This document shows, one piece after another, positions 6,933 to 15,676 of a stretch of DNA of 64,000 nucleotides. Position 1 is the stretch's first letter; each line of letters starts with the position of its first letter. The position numbers and the translations under genes are program-made. A model generated the notes under the pieces. It saw only the letters and a list, made by a program, of their open reading frames with translations. It was not told the origin of the DNA and did no database searches. This DNA comes from CAZXYS01 sp964645005 (lineage in GTDB: Bacteria; Bacteroidota; Ignavibacteria; Kapaibacteriales; UBA2268): assembly GCA_964645005.1 (NCBI GenBank), contig CAZXYS010000001.1, positions 158,753 to 222,752 of the forward strand. Direction: 5' to 3'.

Positions 6933-8743
6933 CTAACGATTCCTTCGATTTCGGTTATCAATCTTGCCGCCTCGTCGTAGGTTTGCTGCATGTTTCCAGC
7001 CGTTTTATCCGGCGCAAAACGAGCAAATTCGGATTCATCTATAGTTGCCATTAATCTATCGGCTTTATCCGTAGGAACTTTTTTGTTTATCAACGCGTTA
7101 TAAGCGCTGTCCTTATTCAATTCCGAAAAAGGAATGTTAAGTTTATCGCTGATGTATCCCCACAGAGCGCGCGCCACTTCCTCGTAGAATTTTTCCTGAT
7201 CCTGCGAATTGAGGAAATCCTTCGCTGTGGCAAGATGCTTTTTGGCTGCACGATTGGCTTTGCGGTTTTTGAGCAATGCCTGATTGCGGTTAAGTTCATC
7301 TTGCTTCCTTTTAAAGAACACAAAAACCAAGAATAGCAGCAGCGGCGCCGTTCCAAGCCCGTAAAACATGCCCGATGCGAAAAGGCTATTCCTGCCTTTT
7401 TGCAATGACTGAGGCAGATCCTTGATGAAGTGGACGTCTTTGCCGAGATATTTGACTTCTTCCCGATCCACGCCGGAAATCACCGTAGTCTCTTCGCCCG
7501 GTTTGCCTTTTTGCACATTCAGAACGAATCTTTCTGATGTTTGAGTGATATATTTTTTCTTGTTAAGGTCGAAATAAGTGAATTCGATGGGCTCTATCTC
7601 GTAGCGTCCTTCGCGCCTCGGGATAAGTGTATATTCGAAAGTTTTCTTACCTGTGAATTTACTCCCGGAAACTCTTACATCATCCACGATGTTCGGATCG
7701 TAAACTTCTATGTCTGAAGGAAGATCAAGTTCAAACGGGCTGATCAGCTTAAGATTACCTTCGCCTGATATTTGAATTTTAAGATTTACGGGATTATTGG
7801 CTTTGATTTTGGTTTTGTCGAGCCATGCTTTCATTTCCATATCGCCGACAGCGCCGGTGAAGGATTCCGGCTCACCGCCGGGCAAGGGCTTAACATTTAT
7901 GGTTGCTCTGTTCGAGCGGACGGTATTGTCAAAATCCTTGGTGCTTCTGTCGAAGGGATCATCGAAGAAGGAACGCCGCTTCGATTGCACGTGCAGCCTG
8001 ATCACTGTTTTCATTTCCATCGGTTCGATGGTCAGTTTGCCGGTCTGCTGGGGCAGAAGTATTACTTTTTTAATGACAATGCTGTTGAAGCGCTTGCCGT
8101 TGACATTTTCGTATTCCCACTGAGTTCTGCGGGAATCCGTCAGCTCATGAGTCCAGAAACCATTGTAAGATGGCAGTTTGGGTTCTTCGTAATCCGCCAT
8201 GGAAAGCTCGGGATGCTTGAAGAGCTTAAGCGTTGCGGTAATTTGCTCGCCCTGATATACATTCTTTTTATTGACATATAGCTTTGCGAAAAGATTATCG
8301 CCGATCAATTCCAATGCTTCCTGCTGCTGCTGGCGTTCGCGCTGCCGTTCGGCTTTTTGTCTTTCGGTTGGGGGGACGACTTTCATATTTATAGTATTGG
8401 TCTTCAATTTTTTGCCGTTGGAAACAATAGAAGCGGGGCCTATCTCAAATTCCCCCTGTTTATCCGCCTGCAAAACGTAACTGTAAGAGATTGAGCGTGT
8501 GATATTCCCATTTATCATCTGCATACTCTGCGAGGTGCTCGGACCGGACAGCACCCTGAAATTTCGAAAGCTTGGCGGATCGAAATTCGAGCCCGAGCCT
8601 TCGATTGTGAAGGTGATTTGAAATCTCTCACCTTCCGATACCGGATTCTTATTGACGGAAGCGGTGAATTCCGCTGCCAAAGCCTCGCTAGCGAATATTG
8701 CAAATACAACTATTATTACAAATAAATTTCTCATTTTTATCAT
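6929..8743 (-). CDS. batD: BatD oxygen-tolerance protein
   Basis: 604 aa. A signal peptide at the N-terminus is followed by tandem beta-sandwich domains of the BatD family. Telling phrases are VSEGERFQITFTIEGSGSNF, SYVLQADKQGEFEIGPASI and FEYTLIPRREGRYEIEPIEF. A single membrane segment (about residues 450-470: FYGLGTAPLLLFLVFVFF) leads to a cytoplasmic helical tail of about 130 residues. BatD is a periplasmic scaffold of the Bat system, which also includes vWA (BatA/B), TPR (BatC) and BatE proteins. It lies 23 bases after batC and overlaps batE by four bases. An Arg/Gln-rich stretch (QKAERQRERQQQQEAL) follows the first domain. The start used is the first ATG; a second in-frame ATG lies four codons on. 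Confidence 0.85.
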   Translation of the reverse strand: MIKMRNLFVIIVVFAIFASEALAAEFTASVNKNPVSEGERFQITFTIEGSGSNFDPPSFRNFRVLSGPSTSQSMQMINGNITRSISYSYVLQADKQGEFEIGPASIVSNGKKLKTNTINMKVVPPTERQKAERQRERQQQQEALELIGDNLFAKLYVNKKNVYQGEQITATLKLFKHPELSMADYEEPKLPSYNGFWTHELTDSRRTQWEYENVNGKRFNSIVIKKVILLPQQTGKLTIEPMEMKTVIRLHVQSKRRSFFDDPFDRSTKDFDNTVRSNRATINVKPLPGGEPESFTGAVGDMEMKAWLDKTKIKANNPVNLKIQISGEGNLKLISPFELDLPSDIEVYDPNIVDDVRVSGSKFTGKKTFEYTLIPRREGRYEIEPIEFTYFDLNKKKYITQTSERFVLNVQKGKPGEETTVISGVDREEVKYLGKDVHFIKDLPQSLQKGRNSLFASGMFYGLGTAPLLLFLVFVFFKRKQDELNRNQALLKNRKANRAAKKHLATAKDFLNSQDQEKFYEEVARALWGYISDKLNIPFSELNKDSAYNALINKKVPTDKADRLMATIDESEFARFAPDKTAGNMQQTYDEAARLITEIEGIVR

Positions 8744-8766
8744 CTAAGTAATTTATACTTAAGTTT

Positions 8767-9567
8767 TTACCAGTTTTTCTCAAGTTTTTTATCTTCGCTT
8801 TTTTGCTTCTTCAATTTTTTCTGGACCTGCTGTTCTTCTCTACTAAGAGCTTTTAATATACGAACAGCATCTTTCTTGGAAATCTTCTTTTTATCTTTGT
8901 CGCCTTTTTCACCTTTTTTACCTTGCTTTTTTTCTGCCTGGCGCTGTTCCATGTTTTTCTTTTGCTGATCTTTATTCTGCTTTTGTTGCTGCTGCTGTTG
9001 ATTTTGTTCTTGCTGTTGTTTATTCTGTTTCTGTTGATCCTGCTTATTTTTCTTTTGCTGATCTTTATTCTGCTTTTGTTGATCCTTATTTTGCTTGTTC
9101 TGGTTCTTATTTTTCTGCTGTTGCTGCCGCTTTTTCAATCGCTTTGCGTATTCCAAATTATAGCGTGTTTCATTATCTCTTGGATTGCGCTTCAATGCTT
9201 CCTTATAAGCTTTGATACTCTTGTCGATCTTCTTCGCTTTCAGATATGAATTGCCAAGATTGTGATATGCTTTCGCTATAGTTTTATCGTCGAGATTTTT
9301 CGTAGTTATCTCGAGGAAATTATCCGCCGCTTCCTCGTATTTTTCCTGTTTGTAGAGCGCGTCGCCCAGATTGAAAACGCCCTGATAATGCTCGCGGCTC
9401 TCTTCGAGCGATTTCATGAATTCCACTTCGGCGTCTTCGAATTTTTTCTTCTCGTAAAGGTCGTTGCCCTTACGAATGTAGGACTTCGGATTTTTGGCAA
9501 AAGCCGCTGCCGGCAGCGCCAATGCCGCAAGTATGATAACTACGATTATATTTTTCAGGTTCATCAT
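8767..9567 (-). CDS. batC: BatC-like TPR protein with Gln/Lys-rich tail
   Basis: 266 aa. Signal peptide (residues 1-24), then about three TPR repeats (about 28-145, including FNLGDALYKQEKYEEAADNF and AYHNLGNSYLKAKKIDKSIK), then a low-complexity Gln/Lys/Asn tract of about 80 residues, and a short charged helical end. Bacteroidota BatC proteins often have such a polar linker; the length and purity of this one are striking. On the minus strand it gives a long CAG/CAA/AAG-rich stretch (about 8900-9130) that could vary in length by slippage. It probably bridges BatB and BatD by protein-protein contacts. The start is the first of two adjacent ATGs. Confidence 0.8.
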   Translation of the reverse strand: MMNLKNIIVVIILAALALPAAAFAKNPKSYIRKGNDLYEKKKFEDAEVEFMKSLEESREHYQGVFNLGDALYKQEKYEEAADNFLEITTKNLDDKTIAKAYHNLGNSYLKAKKIDKSIKAYKEALKRNPRDNETRYNLEYAKRLKKRQQQQKNKNQNKQNKDQQKQNKDQQKKNKQDQQKQNKQQQEQNQQQQQQKQNKDQQKKNMEQRQAEKKQGKKGEKGDKDKKKISKKDAVRILKALSREEQQVQKKLKKQKSEDKKLEKNW

Positions 9568-9595
9568 AAGCCGTCATTTATTTGTTCAAAAAAAA

Positions 9596-10648
9596 TCAAG
9601 ACCGACCGCTTTTTTCGACGAATGAAGTAAGCGAAGTAATAAGTTTGTTCTTGCGGTCGGAAAGGAAAAACTCGATAAGCAGGAACAGCAGCGCTCCCGC
9701 TATCAAATACTGAAATCGATCCTCGTAATCGGCAAACATTTTCGAACTGAATTCCTTCTTTTCCATGCCGGAAATATCTTGCAGAAGATTTGCCAGTTCG
9801 GGATCGCCGCCCGTCGAGCGTATAAATTCGCCGTCACCCGCTGCAGCAAGCTGCTGAAGCATAGCTGCGTCCAGCTTTGAGATGATGGTATTACCCTGAT
9901 CATTATTTTTATAGCCCTGCCGAACGCCGTTCTTGTAAACCGGTATAGGACCGCCTTTTATGGTTCCCATACCGATTGTATGGATAATAATGCCATTATC
10001 TGCTGCATCCGCAGCCTTACCAAGGGCATCGTCTTCGTGATTTTCGCCGTCGGTGATGATTATGAGTACTTTATGCTTTTTCTCTTCATCGCTGTAAGAA
10101 TCCATTGCCAAATCAATAGCGCTGCCTACGGCAGTCCCCTGCACGGGGATAACATCCGTGTCTATTGTACTTAATATCAGCTTCGCGGCGGAATAATCCA
10201 CAGTCAGCGGCAGCTGCATGAAGGAAGTGCCCGCGAAAGTGATAAGCCCGATGCGGTCATTCCTGAGTTTGTCTATCATTCGTGATATCGCCTGCTTGGC
10301 GCGGTCGAGGCGGTTAGGCTTGATATCTTCGCATTTCATGCTGTTGGAAACATCGAGGGCAATTATTACATCTACCCCTTCTCTCTTATATTCCTTAAGT
10401 TTGCTTCCGATCTGCGGATTGGCGATTCCAAAAATTATAAATGAAAAGCTGATCAAAATCAGGATAAATTTTACGAAAGGCTTGTATTTCGAAAATTCAG
10501 GGTGCAGGTTTTGCAAAAGCAATGGATCGCCGAACTTCGCCATGTCTCTCTTGCGCTTCCACTGCAAGTAGATGAAAATTAGTATCAATAGCGGTATAAT
10601 GAATAAACCGTAAAGATAATCACTATTTTCAAGCCTGATTATGTCCAT
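9596..10648 (-). CDS. batB: BatB-like von Willebrand factor A membrane protein
   Basis: 350 aa. Two N-terminal membrane segments (about residues 11-28 and 59-77), a vWA domain (about 92-285) and a final membrane segment (about 311-328). The MIDAS metal site is complete: DVSNSM near residue 98, a Thr in QGTAVGSA, and IITDGENHED. This is the layout of BatA/BatB; adjacency to the TPR protein BatC favours BatB. It is the first gene of a six-gene minus-strand run with gaps of 30 bases or less. The usual upstream partners (MoxR ATPase, DUF58 protein, BatA) are absent: the next gene upstream is an unrelated T9SS cargo protein 182 bases away. Confidence 0.85.
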   Translation of the reverse strand: MDIIRLENSDYLYGLFIIPLLILIFIYLQWKRKRDMAKFGDPLLLQNLHPEFSKYKPFVKFILILISFSFIIFGIANPQIGSKLKEYKREGVDVIIALDVSNSMKCEDIKPNRLDRAKQAISRMIDKLRNDRIGLITFAGTSFMQLPLTVDYSAAKLILSTIDTDVIPVQGTAVGSAIDLAMDSYSDEEKKHKVLIIITDGENHEDDALGKAADAADNGIIIHTIGMGTIKGGPIPVYKNGVRQGYKNNDQGNTIISKLDAAMLQQLAAAGDGEFIRSTGGDPELANLLQDISGMEKKEFSSKMFADYEDRFQYLIAGALLFLLIEFFLSDRKNKLITSLTSFVEKSGRS

Positions 10649-10830
10649 TTTTACCGCTAAATTTAAATTTCCTAAAAATCAATATTTAGATTCAAAAATT
10701 AACAATAAATTTATTAACCAACAATTTTGCCGCTTCTAACGCAAAAATAAAAGTAATCTAAAGTTAAAAATGACCAAAATTACTAGACGAAATGTCTTTT
10801 CAATAAGTTTACGCTGTTTTGCAAATTTTG

Positions 10831-13800
10831 TTACTTCACTATCTCCATCTTTCTGAAGATCTTATTGGTTGGAGTTCTGAGCACATAGATATAAATTCCT
10901 GCCGGTAGGTTATCCGGGGCAAAATTCACGCGGTATAAACCAGGCTGGACATCTTCCTCGAATAATGTTTTTACCTTCTTGCCCATTATATCTATCAAGT
11001 AGAGTTCAGTTTTACCATGTTGGATTGTTGAGAAGATGATTTCAGTTTCGTTGCTGAAAGGATTGGGGCGGTTCTGCAGCAGATATTGCTTCCCGGACTC
11101 GAAGAATAGGCGCTCTCCACCGGCATAGCAGAGATCGGTAAGGCAGAATATTGTCGTATCAACGGTGTTGAAAATGTCAGGTGCATTCCAGACTACGGAA
11201 TCAATGATGATCGGGGAACAGGCTGCATCACCCCATGCAGTACGGAAATTGAAATCAGCCAGAAGACCGATTGTATCCTCCCGAACACCACTTATGGTGA
11301 TAACATTTTCTCTGTCTCCGTGTGTATGGCAGGTGAAATTTCCAAATGGGAGTAATACTGTTTTATTATACCGCAGATAGACTGTGAAGCTGTCCGCTTC
11401 AACCTTGGTTAGATTTTTTGATGAAGCAAGTGTTATGGGAACGGTGATCTCTTCACCTGCTGCTGCAAAAATAGTGTCAGGCACCGAAAATTCAGCGCTG
11501 GCAATACCCTTCCAGAATTCGAACTCATCAGAGACAGCCGTGCAGCCATTTTTATCATAAATTCTAACTGAATAGCTGCCGGTAGTATCGGGTACATATT
11601 TTCTATCGGCAGCGCCGGGAATAGGAGTACCATCTTTGTACCACTGGTAGTCTTCTGCCGGAGTCGAATAAAGTGAATCCATGACTTTAGTGATTTGCGG
11701 CTTTGGTGGATTGGGATGAACTGTAACGGTTATAAAGGTATTGCTTTCGCCGGTGCAGCCATTGGCGTCGGTGACTTCTACAGAGTAATCACCTGATTTA
11801 GTTACTTCTATCATCCTGCTTGTAGAGCCGTCCGACCATTCGTATGATTCGAAACCGGCGTCGGCGATAAGCTCAGTTGTATCTCCTTCGCAAAATTCGA
11901 TGGGACCGTTCACAGTTATATCCGGTTCCGGCAAAGGATGAACAGTGACAATGAATTCTTCTGAAACATTTTCGCAGCCGGTAATGTCATTTCTCTCAAA
12001 AACGGTTATCGTTTTGGAACCTGAGCTGGTCCAGTTGACAATAATATTTGCCGCCCCCTGTCCCTCTTTGATATCTCCTCCGGAAACCGACCAGGTATAG
12101 GAGTGGTCAGCGGTCTCGGCTGTTTCATAACTATAGTCGTTGTCTGAGAAGCATAGTTCTCCGGCGCCTCTGATCTTAGGGTGGGGGAGAGGATGTTTTG
12201 TTACGATAGCAGTATCTCTTCCTTCGCAATCATATTTATCTTTAACTAACACCGAATAAGTACCGGAAGATTTAACTACAATTTGTCTGCTTGTCTCTCC
12301 AGTGCTCCATTTATAACTGTCATATCCGTTGCCTGCATTGAGTATCAGGCTGTCGCCTTCGCAAAATTCCATTTTGCCAGTATTTGAAGTGATCTCTGGC
12401 AGTAGTTCATCAGCAATATTAACATACATTGTATCGCAGCCAACACAGCCGGTTGTTTTATTTGTATCTATAATTGTGATCTTGCCTGTACCGCTGCCTG
12501 CCCATTTAACTTCAATATTAGTATCATCCATTTTAGGGCTATATGTTGTACTTCCCGATACCGTCCAGGTATATGTATGGTTGGGGTAAGAATTTATCCA
12601 ATAAATAACATTTTCTGAAAAAGCACAGACGCTCTCAGGACCATGTATTAGAGGTGCAGGATTCGGATGAACCGTAAATTCAACAGAATCCCTGCCGGTA
12701 CACCCGTTTGAATCGGTTACAGTTACTAAATATTCTCCGGATTCAGACACAGTGATTTTGCTGTCGGTTTCTCCGTGACCCCATTCATATTTCTCGTAAT
12801 CTCCTTCAACTGATAGTTCAGAAGAATCACCCTCACAAACTTCAAGATCACCGGTTATTTCCGGTTCCGGCGAATCAAACAATTCGATTTCAATCGGTTT
12901 TGAAGTTCCCGTACAACCTAAATCGTCGACAACTGTTACATAATATATACCTTCTTTTTTAACCTTAATCTTTTGTGTAGTTTCTCCCGTTGACCATGTA
13001 TATTCTTCGAAACCGTCTGCAGCAAGCAGAACTACGCTGTCCCCCGGGCAAAACGGAACATCCCCTACAATGCCGACATCCGGCACATGCTCGAAACGGC
13101 ATATTTTAAGTACAAAAGCATCCGCAGTACCTTCGAAATCTTTCTGGTGTGCAGCATCTGTCACATGAAAATCATCACTTCCGGTAACACCGCATACCAG
13201 TACATGATCTCCCGGATCAGTATCCACACCATAAGCATTATCATCGTATCTTCCGCCAATGTACGAAGCCCATTTTATCTCGCTGGCATCCGGAGCAGCT
13301 TTCAGGATGAAAGCGTCTCCGGTACTTGAGACACCGGTAAATTCATCTTTAAAGGCTCCGTAAGTCAGAGCCAGATCATCACTGTAGGTGTGCCCGGCAG
13401 CCAGGATATTGTCCGAATTATCTACAGCTATAGCTCTGGCGGCGTCATTTTCTTTGCCGCCGTAAAAGCCTGACCAGATTATCTGGCTGCTGCTATTTAT
13501 TTTAGTTATTATTACATCGCTTTTTCCGTTTTTCATACTTTGGAACACACCACCGGCACTATGGTAGTCAGCACTGTAAGTTTCACCTGTAAAAACTATA
13601 TCATTATTACTATCCACAGCAAGAGAATAACATCGATCTGCTGCTATACCCCCGAAGAGCTTTGAATCCAGATAACTTGACTTATTCGGGGGAGCGTCAA
13701 AACGTGCAATAAAGGCATCGTAGCCTTCGGGTTCTTCACGATCATCTTCACCGGTGACATTAACAGGAAAATTCTTGCTATTAGTAAATCCACCGAAAAC

Positions 13801-15234
13801 AATATCACCATTTTTATCATAAGCTGCCGTGCGAGCTTCATCAGTGCTGTCGCCCCCGAAATAAGTGCCCCAGATGTATCTGCCGTCAAGTGTCATCCTC
13901 GCAAGAAAACCATCGGCATTGCCGTACTGATCTTTGTCAAACCCGCTATCTGACGTAATAATATTTTTACTTTTAGTCCACCCGGTAATAGCTAGTTCTA
14001 CTCCATTTTTGACCGCAATACCGTAGAAGTGCTCTTCTTTCTCGCCGCCGTAATATGTTGACCAGATGAGTTGTCCGACACTGTTAAATTTTGCTATGAA
14101 TCCGTCAGTGCCTTCGTTAATGGGACCATTAAAAGTTTTGTCCATGGCATCATCGGTTACGGGAAAGTTCCGGCTCCAGGTGAATCCTGTGAGATAAATA
14201 TTGTCGTATTCATCAAAGTCAAGATCCTGTGCATAATCTGTCTCTTCACCACCGAAATAGGTAGCCCAGAGAAGATTACCGCTGTTATCTAATTTGATTA
14301 TAAACGCATCGAAGAAGCCGTTCCTTTTTTGCTGGTGGGCGCCGGGGCTTACAGGGAAGTCTATACTCAGCGTTCTTCCTGTCACTACCGTATTGTTTCT
14401 GCTGTCAATTTTCAGAGATTGGGCATGCTCGCCATTGGAACCGCCGTAATATGTGGACCAGAGTAAATTTGGGTCGATGACAAGTTTGTTGCTTTTGTTG
14501 TAGTCACCAATTTCAAAAGATATGCTGTGGTCTTTGATTGAATATCCGCAAGAAATTTCTTCCTTGGTATATTCATTTTCATGAATCTGATAAGCATAGG
14601 GACTTTCTTCTCTGATAATGCCATTATATGTTTTGATCTGCAGTGAATTGTCATCTAAAAGCTCTAATTGCGCTGAACTTGAATATGTCATTTTGATTGT
14701 GTCAGGATTGGCGCCAGGATGAAGAATAAAATCATATTTAAGCTTGTTTTTTCGCTGTGAATGATAAAAGACAAGATCGATATTTTCATAAATATTTTTG
14801 TAGATGATCTTTTGGGAAGCAATTAGATTTTCAAATCTTTCTGAAGAACCTTTGTAGAAATTTATCTTCTGAGAGAGAGTATCACCTGATATTACCTTTG
14901 CATCCGAATTACAACCTTCGAAACTCAGGTCAATTCTTTCAATTTGACAGTCCTCTTTAGAAAAATCTTTAATATCAGTAAGATTTGAATATTCCGGGAA
15001 AACATAGCTGATGCCTGTTTTTCTGAAGAACAACTTCGAATTATGTTCACCTGTATAAAATAGAATATCATCGCAGCTTTTACCGTTGATACCGGTAACC
15101 TGCCCCTTATTTTCAATAAAAAAATTGTTACCGTCGATCAGATTTTCCGTCGAGTAAACAAGGGATTTGTTAAAAAAAAGTGAAAAGAAAACAATAATAA
15201 TGAACTTTAAACCGTATTTTTCGAAGATATTCAT
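10831..15234 (-). CDS. Giant SBBP-repeat / Ig-like T9SS-secreted protein
   Basis: 1467 aa. Signal peptide (about residues 1-28), then an N-terminal domain beginning FIENKGQV (DUF7948 type). From about 255 to 690 there are repeated SBBP beta-propeller units of the form LLWSTYYGG...DFPVS. These are followed by several PKD/Ig-like units with the pattern CEGDSxEL...YEWSxGET...G.Y.V.V, and a cohesin-like beta-sandwich (AGEEITVPITLASSKNLTKV). The last ~85 residues are a T9SS type A sorting domain (LLQNRPNPFSNETEIIFS to FRKMEIVK). It is presumably exported by SprA's system and anchored or released at the surface, possibly as an adhesin. Single gene, divergent from sprA. Function is unproven. Confidence 0.8.
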   Translation of the reverse strand: MNIFEKYGLKFIIIVFFSLFFNKSLVYSTENLIDGNNFFIENKGQVTGINGKSCDDILFYTGEHNSKLFFRKTGISYVFPEYSNLTDIKDFSKEDCQIERIDLSFEGCNSDAKVISGDTLSQKINFYKGSSERFENLIASQKIIYKNIYENIDLVFYHSQRKNKLKYDFILHPGANPDTIKMTYSSSAQLELLDDNSLQIKTYNGIIREESPYAYQIHENEYTKEEISCGYSIKDHSISFEIGDYNKSNKLVIDPNLLWSTYYGGSNGEHAQSLKIDSRNNTVVTGRTLSIDFPVSPGAHQQKRNGFFDAFIIKLDNSGNLLWATYFGGEETDYAQDLDFDEYDNIYLTGFTWSRNFPVTDDAMDKTFNGPINEGTDGFIAKFNSVGQLIWSTYYGGEKEEHFYGIAVKNGVELAITGWTKSKNIITSDSGFDKDQYGNADGFLARMTLDGRYIWGTYFGGDSTDEARTAAYDKNGDIVFGGFTNSKNFPVNVTGEDDREEPEGYDAFIARFDAPPNKSSYLDSKLFGGIAADRCYSLAVDSNNDIVFTGETYSADYHSAGGVFQSMKNGKSDVIITKINSSSQIIWSGFYGGKENDAARAIAVDNSDNILAAGHTYSDDLALTYGAFKDEFTGVSSTGDAFILKAAPDASEIKWASYIGGRYDDNAYGVDTDPGDHVLVCGVTGSDDFHVTDAAHQKDFEGTADAFVLKICRFEHVPDVGIVGDVPFCPGDSVVLLAADGFEEYTWSTGETTQKIKVKKEGIYYVTVVDDLGCTGTSKPIEIELFDSPEPEITGDLEVCEGDSSELSVEGDYEKYEWGHGETDSKITVSESGEYLVTVTDSNGCTGRDSVEFTVHPNPAPLIHGPESVCAFSENVIYWINSYPNHTYTWTVSGSTTYSPKMDDTNIEVKWAGSGTGKITIIDTNKTTGCVGCDTMYVNIADELLPEITSNTGKMEFCEGDSLILNAGNGYDSYKWSTGETSRQIVVKSSGTYSVLVKDKYDCEGRDTAIVTKHPLPHPKIRGAGELCFSDNDYSYETAETADHSYTWSVSGGDIKEGQGAANIIVNWTSSGSKTITVFERNDITGCENVSEEFIVTVHPLPEPDITVNGPIEFCEGDTTELIADAGFESYEWSDGSTSRMIEVTKSGDYSVEVTDANGCTGESNTFITVTVHPNPPKPQITKVMDSLYSTPAEDYQWYKDGTPIPGAADRKYVPDTTGSYSVRIYDKNGCTAVSDEFEFWKGIASAEFSVPDTIFAAAGEEITVPITLASSKNLTKVEADSFTVYLRYNKTVLLPFGNFTCHTHGDRENVITISGVREDTIGLLADFNFRTAWGDAACSPIIIDSVVWNAPDIFNTVDTTIFCLTDLCYAGGERLFFESGKQYLLQNRPNPFSNETEIIFSTIQHGKTELYLIDIMGKKVKTLFEEDVQPGLYRVNFAPDNLPAGIYIYVLRTPTNKIFRKMEIVK

Positions 15235-15676
15235 CAGATTTTTTCAGATTTGTTGAATGAACAGTTAAAAATATTGAGAAAAATTTTATTAACTAATATA
15301 GTAACACTTTTTAACATTAAAAAACGTTTAACTTTAAAATAAATGGCATGGTTTTAGTATTTACATTGTATTTTATGTAAAATTAATAGGATTAACAGGA
15401 AAAATAGAATTTTTTATCGAAGATATTTATTAATATAAAATTGTATCATAAATTTGCACTTAGTCATAACAAAATAAATATAACTTGTTGAAGCAAAAAT
15501 CTCGGTTTATATTGAATTTTCAAAAAATTAGGAGATCACTATAGAAATAACACTGCTACAATTTTTATATAAGTAACATATTGTTCATCGGTTAACGAGT
15601 TCGATACGGTTAAGAGCGGTAAAATACAAAACAAAGGTGAGTGGTGATCATAACGGTTACTTAATAAACCATTATT
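15235..15676 (+). other. 442-bp divergent intergenic region upstream of sprA
   Basis: AT-rich and without a convincing gene. It holds a promoter candidate for sprA (15426-15456) and the first three of four CGGTTA repeats (starting at 15589, 15607, 15654; the fourth at 15689 lies at the sprA start). No CAAAnnTA box for the minus-strand gene was seen in its first 160 bases. Confidence 0.5.
15426..15456 (+). promoter_or_regulatory. Candidate promoter of sprA
   Basis: TAAATTTG at 15449-15456 with TTTA 19 bases upstream (15426-15429) has the same two elements and spacing as the tRNA-Glu promoter. It would leave a 5' leader of about 215 bases before sprA. Confidence 0.4.
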
